13,873 bases of DNA from Gammaproteobacteria bacterium. GTDB taxonomy: Bacteria > Pseudomonadota > Gammaproteobacteria > SURF-13. The stretch's first letter is position 1, and the number at the start of each line of letters is the position of its first letter. Positions 6,741 through 12,612 of this stretch are shown here, one piece after another. The translations under genes were made by a program, and so were the position numbers. The DNA lies in contig JAMDBH010000080.1 of assembly GCA_023487615.1 (NCBI GenBank), positions 1 to 13,873 of the forward strand. The letters run 5' to 3'. The notes beneath the pieces are model-generated. The model was not told the origin of the DNA. It was given only the letters and a program-made list of their open reading frames with translations, and did not search any database.

Positions 6741-7690
6741 TCAAGCTTGGCGTGGTCATGGACCCCATCGCCGCCATCAACATCAAAAAGGACAGCACCT
6801 TCGCCATGCTGCTGGAGGCGCAGCGGCGCGGTTGGCCGATCGCCTATATGGAGCAGGGTGATTTATTTCTGCGCGACGGAAAAACATTTGCGCGCATATG
6901 CACACTACGCGTACAGGACAATGCCGAACACTGGTTCGATTTAGGAGCCGAAACGGTAGAGTCTCTTAGCACGCTCGATGTCATTCTCATGCGCAAGGAC
7001 CCGCCGTTCGACATGGAGTATATATACACCACGTATTTATTGGAGCGTGCGGAAACCGAAGGCGTTTTGGTCGTGAATAAACCGCAATCGCTGCGCGATT
7101 GCAATGAAAAATTATTTACCGCCCGGTTTCCGCAGTGCACACCGCCGACGCTGGTCACCCGCAGCAAAATGAGATTGCGCGATTTTCTGAACGAGTTTGG
7201 CGATATTATTTTGAAACCACTGGGGGGCATGGGCGGCGCCTCGGTGTTCCGGTTACGCGCGGACGATCCTAATCTCAACGTGGTCATCGAGACCATGACC
7301 GAGAACGAACAGCGTTTCGTCATGGCGCAAAAATTCATTCCCGAAATCAGCGAGGGCGACAAGCGTATCCTGATGATCAACGGCGAGCCTGTCCCTTATG
7401 CGCTGGCGCGCATCCCCGCCGAGGGCGAGACGCGCGGCAATCTCGCGGCCGGCGGCCGCGGCGTGGGCGTGCCGCTCTCGCCGCGTGACCGCTGGATCTG
7501 CGAACAGGTGGGGCCGGTGCTGCGGGAAAAGGGATTATTGTTCGTAGGGCTAGACGTCATCGGCGATTACCTTACCGAGATCAACGTCACCAGTCCTACC
7601 TGCATAAGGGAACTGGATGCTTTGTATGGATTAAACATTGCAGGGCAGTTTCTTGATGTGGTTGAGAAACAAGTGGCGAGTAGCAAGTGA
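6626..7690 (+). CDS. gshB: Glutathione synthetase, with repeat-encoded N-terminal extension
   Basis: Second step of glutathione synthesis: ATP-dependent addition of glycine to gamma-glutamylcysteine. Family motifs are LKLGVVMDPIAAINIKKDS, then MRKDPPFDMEYIYTTYLLER, NKPQSLRDCNEKLF, ILKPLGGMGGAS (ATP-grasp), GETRGNLAAGGRGV and LTEINVTSPTCIRELD. The family N-terminus normally is M-(I/L)KLG(I/V)VMDPI, but here the codon before AAG-CTT is CTC inside repeat array A, so the native start codon is gone. The in-frame GTG at 6626 overlaps the gshA stop (GTGA) and gives a 354-residue protein with a 38-residue repeat-derived extension rich in Ser, Leu, Thr, Pro and His. GTG 6659 is an alternative. ATG 6758 would give 310 residues and delete the first beta strand. 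The last residues (VASSK) and stop come from array B. The enzyme identity is secure, the start is not. Confidence 0.92.
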   Translation: MRKTVRSEELGVRHSNTSRLTPHSSPAAGASLLTPHASLKLGVVMDPIAAINIKKDSTFAMLLEAQRRGWPIAYMEQGDLFLRDGKTFARICTLRVQDNAEHWFDLGAETVESLSTLDVILMRKDPPFDMEYIYTTYLLERAETEGVLVVNKPQSLRDCNEKLFTARFPQCTPPTLVTRSKMRLRDFLNEFGDIILKPLGGMGGASVFRLRADDPNLNVVIETMTENEQRFVMAQKFIPEISEGDKRILMINGEPVPYALARIPAEGETRGNLAAGGRGVGVPLSPRDRWICEQVGPVLREKGLLFVGLDVIGDYLTEINVTSPTCIRELDALYGLNIAGQFLDVVEKQVASSK

Positions 7691-7742
7691 CAAGGAAAAT
7701 CAAAACCACCTTGCTACTCGCTACTTGCTACTTGCTACTAGG
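7670..7742. repeat. Array B: inverted heptamer-repeat array at gshB/apbE (GTAGCAA / TTGCTAC units)
   Basis: The left arm has three 7-mers of GTAGCAA type: GTGGCGA 7673-7679, GTAGCAA 7680-7686 and GTGACAA 7687-7693. The right arm has four of TTGCTAC type at 7711-7738 (TTGCTAC, TCGCTAC, TTGCTAC, TTGCTAC). Segments 7670-7687 and 7710-7727 pair over 18 bp with a single G-T wobble around a 22-nt spacer. The left arm writes the end of gshB and its stop codon. The GTGACAA unit holds the apbE start, and the right arm encodes the core of the ApbE signal peptide. Confidence 0.92.
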
Positions 7743-8730
7743 CTCATGTAGCAACCCGGAGCCCCTTTATCAAGAACAAATTCTCGCCCTCGGAGCCCTA
7801 GTGGACATCAGCATCTGGGGGGCGGAGCCGGACGTTGCGCGACGCGCAAGCACTGCGATTGCCGAGGACTTCAACCGCATTCACACCACCTGGCACGCCT
7901 GGGAGGCAAGCCCCTTAACACGCATCAATGAAACCATAAAATCCGGCGCGGCGGCAAACGTTGATGCCGAGATGATAGCGTTGATTGCAGAAGCGAAAGA
8001 ATTATCGGCGAAGAGCGGCGGTTTATTTAACCCGGCCGTCGGCAAGCTCATCGCGTCCTGGGGGTTTCACAGCGATGAGCCGCACGGCCCCCCGCCTGAT
8101 GCAAAAACCATAGAGACGCTGGTCGCCGCACACCCCTCGATGGATGCGTTACAGATTGAAGGCCATACTCTCAAGAGTAACAATCCCGCGGTACAATTGG
8201 ATTTCGGCGCCATCGGCCAGGGTTATGCGGTGGATGTCGCCATCGCGCACCTGCGCAAGCTCGGTATTCAAAACGCCATCGTGAACGCCAGCGGCGACAT
8301 CCGCGTGATCGGCAAGCACGGCGGCCGGCCGTGGCGCATCGGCATCCGCGACCCGCGCGGCAGCGGCATCATCGCTTCGGTTGAAATGCAGGGCGATGAG
8401 AGCATCGTCACCTCCGGCACCTACGAGCGTTTTTATGATTATCAAGGCAAGCGTTATCATCACATTATTGACCCTCGCAGCGGTTATCCGGCGCGCGGGG
8501 TCACCTCGGTGACTGTCGTGCACAGCGACGCGACCACCGCCGATGCTGCAAGCACGGCGTTGTTGGCCGCCGGCTTGAAGGGCTGGCAGAAAACAGCACG
8601 TGACATGGGCGTGAAACAGGTGATGATGATAGACGAGCAAGGCATCGTACACATGGACCCGGCGCTCACCAAGCGCATACATTTTGAGGTCACGCCGCCG
8701 CCCAAGGTGGAGATTGTTTCGGCCCTATGA
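7687..8730 (+). CDS. apbE: FAD:protein FMN transferase (ApbE family), lipoprotein
   Basis: Predicted extracytoplasmic enzyme that transfers FMN from FAD to a threonine or serine of partner proteins, for example Rnf/Nqr-type subunits or FMN-binding domain proteins. The 347 residues begin with a lipoprotein signal: MTRKIK, hydrophobic TTLLLATCYLLL, and lipobox LGSC with C21 as the acylated residue. ApbE motifs follow: GGLFNPAVGKL (111-121), LDFGAIGQGYAVD (171-183; many homologues have a Lys where Gln is), NASGDIRVIG (200-209), VTSGTYERF (241-249), YHHIIDPRSGYPA (257-269) and a Thr-Ala-Asp-Ala segment (284-287). The GTG start overlaps the gshB TGA as GTGA. The start codon and h-region lie inside repeat array B. 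The end overlaps the next gene as ATGA. No flavinylation target is seen in the window. Confidence 0.93.
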   Translation: MTRKIKTTLLLATCYLLLGSCSNPEPLYQEQILALGALVDISIWGAEPDVARRASTAIAEDFNRIHTTWHAWEASPLTRINETIKSGAAANVDAEMIALIAEAKELSAKSGGLFNPAVGKLIASWGFHSDEPHGPPPDAKTIETLVAAHPSMDALQIEGHTLKSNNPAVQLDFGAIGQGYAVDVAIAHLRKLGIQNAIVNASGDIRVIGKHGGRPWRIGIRDPRGSGIIASVEMQGDESIVTSGTYERFYDYQGKRYHHIIDPRSGYPARGVTSVTVVHSDATTADAASTALLAAGLKGWQKTARDMGVKQVMMIDEQGIVHMDPALTKRIHFEVTPPPKVEIVSAL

Positions 8731-9095
8731 AGTCCATCACCCACGCCGATGCCGTCGTGATGCTGTGCGCTGTCGCCTTACTGTCATTCCTGTACCTCCG
8801 CTACTGGGGCGAAGGCGGCCACGGCGAGCAGGCGCGCATTCTGGTGGGCGGCAAGGAGGCGGCCGTGGTATCGCTCTACAAAAATCAGCGCATCAAGATC
8901 CCAGGCACGCTGGGCGTTAGCCTGCTGGAAATCAAGGACGGTAAGATTCGCTTCGTGGATTCACCCTGCCACGGCAAGCAGTGCGTGCATAGCGGCTGGC
9001 TTGCCTTGAGCGGCGAATTCGCCGCCTGCTTGCCGAATCGTATCAGCGTGCAGGTCATCGGCCGCGAGCCGCGCTTTGATGCGATTAATTTTTAG
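8727..9095 (+). CDS. NusG domain II-containing membrane-anchored protein (EetA-like)
   Basis: A 122-residue protein with one N-terminal membrane helix (about 9-26) followed by a small beta-rich domain of the NusG_II/DUF1312 type, probably on the outer face of the membrane. The signature is the cysteine pattern DSPCHGKQCVHSGWL (78-92) with ACLPNRISVQV (100-110), giving C81, C86 and C101. In Gram-positive flavin-based electron-transfer loci, proteins of this type are called EetA and sit with an EetB membrane protein and an ApbE-like flavin transferase, which is the arrangement here. It overlaps apbE by ATGA, indicating co-translation. Family membership is well supported by the motif; an electron-transfer role is inference and the gene symbol is left blank. 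Confidence 0.82.
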   Translation: MKSITHADAVVMLCAVALLSFLYLRYWGEGGHGEQARILVGGKEAAVVSLYKNQRIKIPGTLGVSLLEIKDGKIRFVDSPCHGKQCVHSGWLALSGEFAACLPNRISVQVIGREPRFDAINF

Positions 9096-9281
9096 CCCGT
9101 GCGCCGCCTCACGTCTACCCTATTACTTATAGGACGGGCATAAACTCACCGCAAAGGACGCAGAGGTTCAAATACTTCCCTCTCGGAATTACTATTGTTC
9201 AGGGACGTCTTGGGAGTAGTTTGTAAAGGCCCCTCCTCTGCGTCCTCTGCGGTTATATTCAGACTACTTACCTGATACAAC
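9096..9281. repeat. Array C: long inverted repeat between the EetA-like and Gx-transporter genes (GCAGAGGAC family)
   Basis: The arms 9148-9166 (ACCGCAAAGGACGCAGAGG) and 9235-9253 are reverse complements over 19 bp with one mismatch. Each arm is two tandem copies of a GCAGAGG core spaced 9 bp. The 68-bp spacer is AT-richer and shows no ORF or clear promoter. The flanks (9096-9147 and 9254-9281) hold nothing recognisable, and only a weak ribosome binding site precedes the next gene. The same unit family occurs at 11465-11597. Confidence 0.85.
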
Positions 9282-9809
9282 ATGACCATGACCCGCCAGC
9301 TTACCACCACCCGCGAAGATCATCTGATCGCCTGGCTCACGGCGCTTGCGATCACTATCCATATCGCGGAGAGCGCCTTGCCGAGTCCGTTACCGGGCAT
9401 CAAGCCGGGGCTAGCCAACGTGATTACGATCGCAGTGTTGATACGCTATGGGCTACGCATGGCGGTGTGGGTGACGCTGTTGCGGGTGCTGGTCGGGAGC
9501 TTGCTGCTCGGCGCCTTTCTCTCACCCACGTTCATGTTAAGCTTGAGCGGAGCGTTGGCAAGCACGGCCGTGCTGGCGGCAGGCTGGATGATTTCCAGCC
9601 ATCTGCGCGGGGCGGCCCTAGGTCCGGTGGGGTACAGCGTGCTCGCCGCAATGGCCCACATGGCGGGCCAGTTTTGGGTGGCCTATACCTTATTTATCCC
9701 GCACCCCGGCCTGCTGCACCTATTGCCGGTGCTGATGACGGCGGCCGTGAGTTTTGGCGTGGTCAGCGGTATAATAACAGCTGCCATGCTGGAAAAGATG
9801 TCTGGATGA
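9282..9809 (+). CDS. Gx transporter family membrane protein (EetB-like; heptaprenyl diphosphate synthase component I family)
   Basis: A 175-residue integral membrane protein with about five or six hydrophobic segments (starting near 16, 47, 65, 87, 115 and 145). The conserved ESALPSPLPGIKPGLANV (30-47) is the hallmark of the Gx_transp family, often mis-annotated as heptaprenyl diphosphate synthase subunit I. The family resembles ECF-type substrate-binding components. The adjacent EetA-like and ApbE genes mirror the eetA/eetB/fmnB set of Gram-positive flavin electron-transfer loci. The substrate is unknown. An ATG two codons in (9288) is an equally possible start; neither has a strong Shine-Dalgarno site. 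It ends in an ATGA overlap with the tonB-like gene. Confidence 0.82.
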   Translation: MTMTRQLTTTREDHLIAWLTALAITIHIAESALPSPLPGIKPGLANVITIAVLIRYGLRMAVWVTLLRVLVGSLLLGAFLSPTFMLSLSGALASTAVLAAGWMISSHLRGAALGPVGYSVLAAMAHMAGQFWVAYTLFIPHPGLLHLLPVLMTAAVSFGVVSGIITAAMLEKMSG

Positions 9810-10747
9810 CCGCCTTATCCTCAGCCCTGTCCACCCCGCTGCCGGTGACCGAGCGTGACCGGCTGGGGCTCACCCTGTTTCTGGCGGCGGCGCTGCACGC
9901 CATCGTGATACTGGGGGTGAGCATCGAACAGTTTGTGCTCAAACCCCTGCGTGACAACTTGCCCGTCATGGAAATCACGCTGGTGACGCGGTCTGAGGAG
10001 AAACCGCCCGAACAGGCCGACTATCTAGCCCAGGCCAATCAGGACGGCGGCGGCAATACCGCGGAGCGGGTACAGGTGATTACCACTCTCCCCGCCCTCA
10101 CACCCGCGCCCCAGACCGGCGTCGAACCCGCCCCTCAGCCGGTAGTCGAACCGCCGCCTCCCGAACCAGTGGCCAAACCTGAGCCCACCGTGCCGCAGCA
10201 GCAAGAAGCCAGACCGGTCTTAACCAAACCTGAAGGCAAAAAAGAAGTGAAGACCGCACCCAAACCCGCACCCAAACCAGCGACAGCACCGCCCGCGTTG
10301 CCGTCCGCCGCGGAACTGGTCAGCCGCAGCCTGCAGATGGCGAGCCTGAGCGCGCAGATCAGCGACTCCGCGCTGGCCTACGCCCAGCGTCCCCGCCAGA
10401 CATTCATTTCGGCCAAGACCCAGGAATATAAATACGCGAGTTATATGGAGGCGTGGCGGGTCAAGGTCGAGCGTATCGGCAATCTCAATTACCCCGATGA
10501 GGCCAAGCGCGGCAACCTGACGGGCAGCCTGATTCTGGACGTGGCCCTCAACCCCGATGGCAGCATCAACAACATGACCTTGCGCCGCTCCTCAGGGTAT
10601 AAAGTGCTCGATGACGCCGCGCTGCGCATCGTCAAGCTCGCCGCGCCCTACGCGCCCTTTCCCAATGACATCCGCAAGGACACCGATATCCTGCACATCA
10701 CCCGCACCTGGCAGTTTCTGAAGGATAACCGTCTCGCCAGCCAGTGA
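9806..10747 (+). CDS. tonB: TonB-family energy-transducing protein
   Basis: A 313-residue protein: short cytoplasmic N-terminus, one TM helix (about 20-40), a proline-rich periplasmic spacer (about 96-165, with many PKPAP, PEP and VEPPPPEP motifs), a helical linker, and a C-terminal TonB domain (about 215-305) containing NYPDEAKRGNLTGSLILDV, then LNPDGSINNMTLRRSSGYKV, and an APYAPFP segment. Such proteins couple the proton motive force to outer-membrane processes. In P. aeruginosa the gene at this position is tonB3, reported to affect twitching motility, so a role with the adjacent pil genes is plausible. The ATG chosen overlaps the upstream stop (ATGA) and precedes the TM helix correctly. 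The longer open frame upstream of it is a shadow of the Gx gene. Confidence 0.88.
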   Translation: MTALSSALSTPLPVTERDRLGLTLFLAAALHAIVILGVSIEQFVLKPLRDNLPVMEITLVTRSEEKPPEQADYLAQANQDGGGNTAERVQVITTLPALTPAPQTGVEPAPQPVVEPPPPEPVAKPEPTVPQQQEARPVLTKPEGKKEVKTAPKPAPKPATAPPALPSAAELVSRSLQMASLSAQISDSALAYAQRPRQTFISAKTQEYKYASYMEAWRVKVERIGNLNYPDEAKRGNLTGSLILDVALNPDGSINNMTLRRSSGYKVLDDAALRIVKLAAPYAPFPNDIRKDTDILHITRTWQFLKDNRLASQ

Positions 10748-10749
10748 AG

Positions 10750-10805
10750 CAGGGGCTAGCGGTTAGCGGTTAGGGTTTTTTCTAATCCCTAATCCCTAAT
10801 CCCTG
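10750..10805. repeat. Array D: heptamer-repeat hairpin between tonB and yqgE (GGTTAGC / CTAATCC units)
   Basis: The left arm has three 7-mers, GGCTAGC 10754-10760, GGTTAGC 10761-10767 and GGTTAGG 10768-10774. The right arm has CTAATCC three times at 10782-10802. Arms 10750-10773 and 10782-10805 pair at 18 of 24 positions, with three of the remainder G-T wobbles, around an 8-nt loop GGTTTTTT. The T-run is in the loop, not after the stem, so it is not a standard terminator. It begins three bases after the tonB-like stop codon. Confidence 0.88.
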
Positions 10806-10816
10806 ATGTTAAGCCC

Positions 10817-10845
10817 TTGTATCAGGTTCGTCTTTGGCCGATACT
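10817..10845 (+). promoter_or_regulatory. Weak candidate promoter for yqgE
   Basis: TTGTAT (10817-10822) and GATACT (10840-10845) have an ideal 17-bp spacing and lie 19 bases before the yqgE ATG. Matches to consensus are 3/6 and 4/6. It would let the yqgE-ruvX-pyr genes be transcribed independently of the upstream genes. Confidence 0.25.
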
Positions 10846-10863
10846 ATATATGGCGTCTCCACT

Positions 10864-11436
10864 ATGCTTGAATCAGGCTACCTAACGAATCACTTCCTGA
10901 TCGCCATGCCCGCCCTGGCGGACCCGAACTTTTTTCGCACCGTGACCTATATCTGCGAACACAACAGCGACGGTGCGATGGGGATCGTCATCAACCGGCC
11001 GCTCGACATCCGTCTCGGCGAGATCCTCCGGCAGGTCAACATAGAAGGCGGCGACGATGAGATCGCCAATGAACCGGTGTGCATGGGCGGCCCTGTCCAG
11101 TACGAACGGATCTTCATCCTCCACCAGCCGCTGCTACATTGGGAATCCACCCTGCCGATTACCGACACCCTTGGGCTCAGCACCTCGCGTGATATCCTGA
11201 CCGCCATCGCACGCCGTGAATTTCCCGGCCAGGCCCTGGTGGCGCTCGGCTATGCCGGCTGGGGGCCGGGCCAACTGGAAGAGGAGCTCGCCCAAAACGC
11301 CTGGCTAAACGGCCAGGCCCAAGGAGCGACTGCGCGCATCCTGTTCGAAACGCCTTACGAAAAACGCTGGAGTGAGGCAGCCGCCTTGCTCGGTGTGGAC
11401 ATTAGTAATCTTTCCGGCGAGGTGGGACACGCATGA
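10864..11436 (+). CDS. yqgE: YqgE/AlgH family protein
   Basis: A cytoplasmic protein of uncertain function, called AlgH in Pseudomonas and placed next to ruvX in many proteobacteria. The 190 residues carry the family signature: YLTNHFLIAMPALADPNFF (6-24), YICEHNSDGAMGIVINRPL (29-47), GGPVQYERIFILH (75-87), LSTSRDIL (105-112), LVALGYAGWGPGQLEEE (125-141) and NAWL (145-148). The ATG at 10864 was preferred over a TTG at 10834 because homologues start just before the LTNHFLIAMP motif. No strong Shine-Dalgarno site is seen. It ends in GHA followed by TGA; the next gene starts 177 bp later, beyond repeat array E. Confidence 0.93.
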   Translation: MLESGYLTNHFLIAMPALADPNFFRTVTYICEHNSDGAMGIVINRPLDIRLGEILRQVNIEGGDDEIANEPVCMGGPVQYERIFILHQPLLHWESTLPITDTLGLSTSRDILTAIARREFPGQALVALGYAGWGPGQLEEELAQNAWLNGQAQGATARILFETPYEKRWSEAAALLGVDISNLSGEVGHA

Positions 11437-11613
11437 GGCGCCCATGAGTCTAAAAACGGCGTTTCACCGCAGAGTGCGCGGAGAATACAAAAGTATTCAA
11501 GCGGTTAGCTTAACAAGCCTCCTCACCCAGCGGGTGACGCGACGCAATGAGCTGAGCACTTGTTTTTTCCTCTATATTCTCTGCGTCCTCTGCGGTGCAA
11601 GAGCTTTATTAGA
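11437..11613. repeat. Array E: long inverted repeat between yqgE and ruvX (GCAGAGGAC family)
   Basis: Arms 11465-11487 and 11575-11597 are reverse complements at 20 of 23 positions. The right arm reads CTCTGCGTCCTCTGCGGTG, nearly identical to the right arm of array C, so C and E belong to one family. The 87-bp spacer contains a tight hairpin TCACCC-AGC-GGGTGA (11523-11537) and an outer AACAAG/CTTGTT pair (11513-11518, 11559-11564) that runs into a T6 tract. The right arm ends 16 bases before the ruvX ATG. No ORF of note lies inside. Confidence 0.85.
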
Positions 11614-12042
11614 ATGAATCACGACGCCCAGCCGGTACTCGGCTTCGACTATGGCGCCCGCCGTATCGGCGTCGCGGTAGGGCAACCGTTGACTCATACC
11701 GCAACCCCGCTGGAGACGGTGCGAGTGACCGGTGCGCACCCCGACTGGACGGCCATCAGCCGCATCATCGAAACCTGGCGGCCAAACGCGCTGGTGGTGG
11801 GCGTGCCATTCAATCTGGACGGCTCGGAGCACACCATGACCCGCGCCGCGCGGCGTTTCGGCCGGGAACTGCACGGCCGCTATAAACTCCCCGTGCACAC
11901 CGTGGACGAGCGGCTGAGCTCCCACGAAGCTCACGGCCTGCACCCCGTGAAACGCCGCAGCAAACAGGACATAGACAGCCTTGCCGCCCAGGTGATTCTG
12001 CACACCTGGTTGCAAGATCTGCCAGGGAGGACTAACTCGTGA
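11614..12042 (+). CDS. ruvX: RuvX/YqgF, RNase H-fold nuclease (putative Holliday junction resolvase or rRNA-processing nuclease)
   Basis: A small cytoplasmic RNase H-like nuclease implicated in pre-16S rRNA 5' maturation (E. coli YqgF) and formerly proposed as a Holliday junction resolvase. The 142 residues contain [15 protein letters not shown] (9-23, catalytic D12), [15 protein letters not shown] (61-75), [10 protein letters not shown] (97-106, E99) and [10 protein letters not shown] (120-129, D121), so all acidic catalytic positions are present. The ATG at 11614 is chosen; an upstream TTG frame would run through repeat array E and lacks family similarity. The stop overlaps the pyrR GTG as GTGA, so ruvX and pyrR are probably co-translated. 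Confidence 0.92.
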   Translation: MNHDAQPVLGFDYGARRIGVAVGQPLTHTATPLETVRVTGAHPDWTAISRIIETWRPNALVVGVPFNLDGSEHTMTRAARRFGRELHGRYKLPVHTVDERLSSHEAHGLHPVKRRSKQDIDSLAAQVILHTWLQDLPGRTNS

Positions 12043-12572
12043 GTGATTTTTTGGACATTGATGTAGAGTCGTTGCTGGCAAGAATGGCGGATGAGATTAC
12101 CGCCTTATTAAGGAAGCGGAACATCTCGGATCCCCTGATGATCGGCATTCACACCGGCGGGGTGTGGCTCGCCGAACGGCTGCACCGCCTCCTCAACATC
12201 CGCGAACCGCTCGGCACGCTGGACATCTCCTTCTACCGCGACGACTTCACGCGCATCGGCATGCACCCGCAGGTGACGCCCTCGCACCTGCCCTTCGATC
12301 TCGACAACCGGCACGTCATGCTAGTGGACGATGTCTTGTACACCGGCCGCACGCTGCGCGCCGCTCTCAACGAGATCTTCGACTACGGCCGCCCGGCGAG
12401 CGTAATGCTCGCAGTGCTGGTGGATCGCGGTGCGCGCGAGCTGCCTATCGAGGCGGCGGTGACCGGACAGCGTATGGAACTCAACAGCAACGAACATATC
12501 AAATTGCACGGCCCCGACCCGTTGCGGCTGAGCATACGGCCGCTCCCGGCGTCCTGCCTCCCGCGGCACTAG
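12039..12572 (+). CDS. pyrR: PyrR, bifunctional pyr regulator / uracil phosphoribosyltransferase
   Basis: A phosphoribosyltransferase-fold protein. In Gram-positives it is a UMP-sensing RNA-binding attenuator of pyr genes with UPRTase activity; in Pseudomonas it is a regulator of pyr genes. The 177 residues show the PRPP-binding loop [18 protein letters not shown] (93-110), SFYRDDF (64-70), [14 protein letters not shown] (35-48) and [12 protein letters not shown] (156-167). The GTG start is supported by a strong Shine-Dalgarno GGGAGG (12024-12029) and the GTGA overlap with ruvX. The last ten residues ([10 protein letters not shown]) and the stop codon are encoded by the 50-bp dispersed repeat, so the native C-terminus has been replaced or extended. 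Confidence 0.92.
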   Translation: MSDFLDIDVESLLARMADEITALLRKRNISDPLMIGIHTGGVWLAERLHRLLNIREPLGTLDISFYRDDFTRIGMHPQVTPSHLPFDLDNRHVMLVDDVLYTGRTLRAALNEIFDYGRPASVMLAVLVDRGARELPIEAAVTGQRMELNSNEHIKLHGPDPLRLSIRPLPASCLPRH

Positions 12573-12590
12573 TTCTTCCATGTACGTCGC
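12541..12590. repeat. Dispersed 50-bp repeat, copy 2 (end of pyrR)
   Basis: Matches 5063-5112 at 46 of 50 positions in the same orientation. It overlaps the 3' end of pyrR, supplying its last residues and TAG stop, and ends 22 bases before the pyrB GTG. The internal GTACGTC direct repeat of copy 1 is degraded here (only the second copy is intact). Confidence 0.82.
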
Positions 12591-12612
12591 AAGCGTGACT
12601 GAGCGCTTATAA

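Noticed and set aside
9467..9805. Upstream extension of the tonB-like frame into the Gx transporter gene
   Set aside because: The extra residues are an out-of-frame reading of the Gx gene; the ATG at 9806 overlaps the previous stop as ATGA and places the TM helix correctly.
10750..10805. Array D as a classical intrinsic terminator of tonB
   Set aside because: The T-run lies in the loop rather than after the stem, and the stem is imperfect.
6612..11597. Reading the short-unit arrays as CRISPR arrays
   Set aside because: Units are 7-9 bp in direct tandem without unique spacers, the arms are inverted, and no cas gene is present.
11560..11613. TTG-initiated N-terminal extension of RuvX
   Set aside because: It reads through the right arm of array E and has no family similarity; the ATG at 11614 matches the normal RuvX start.
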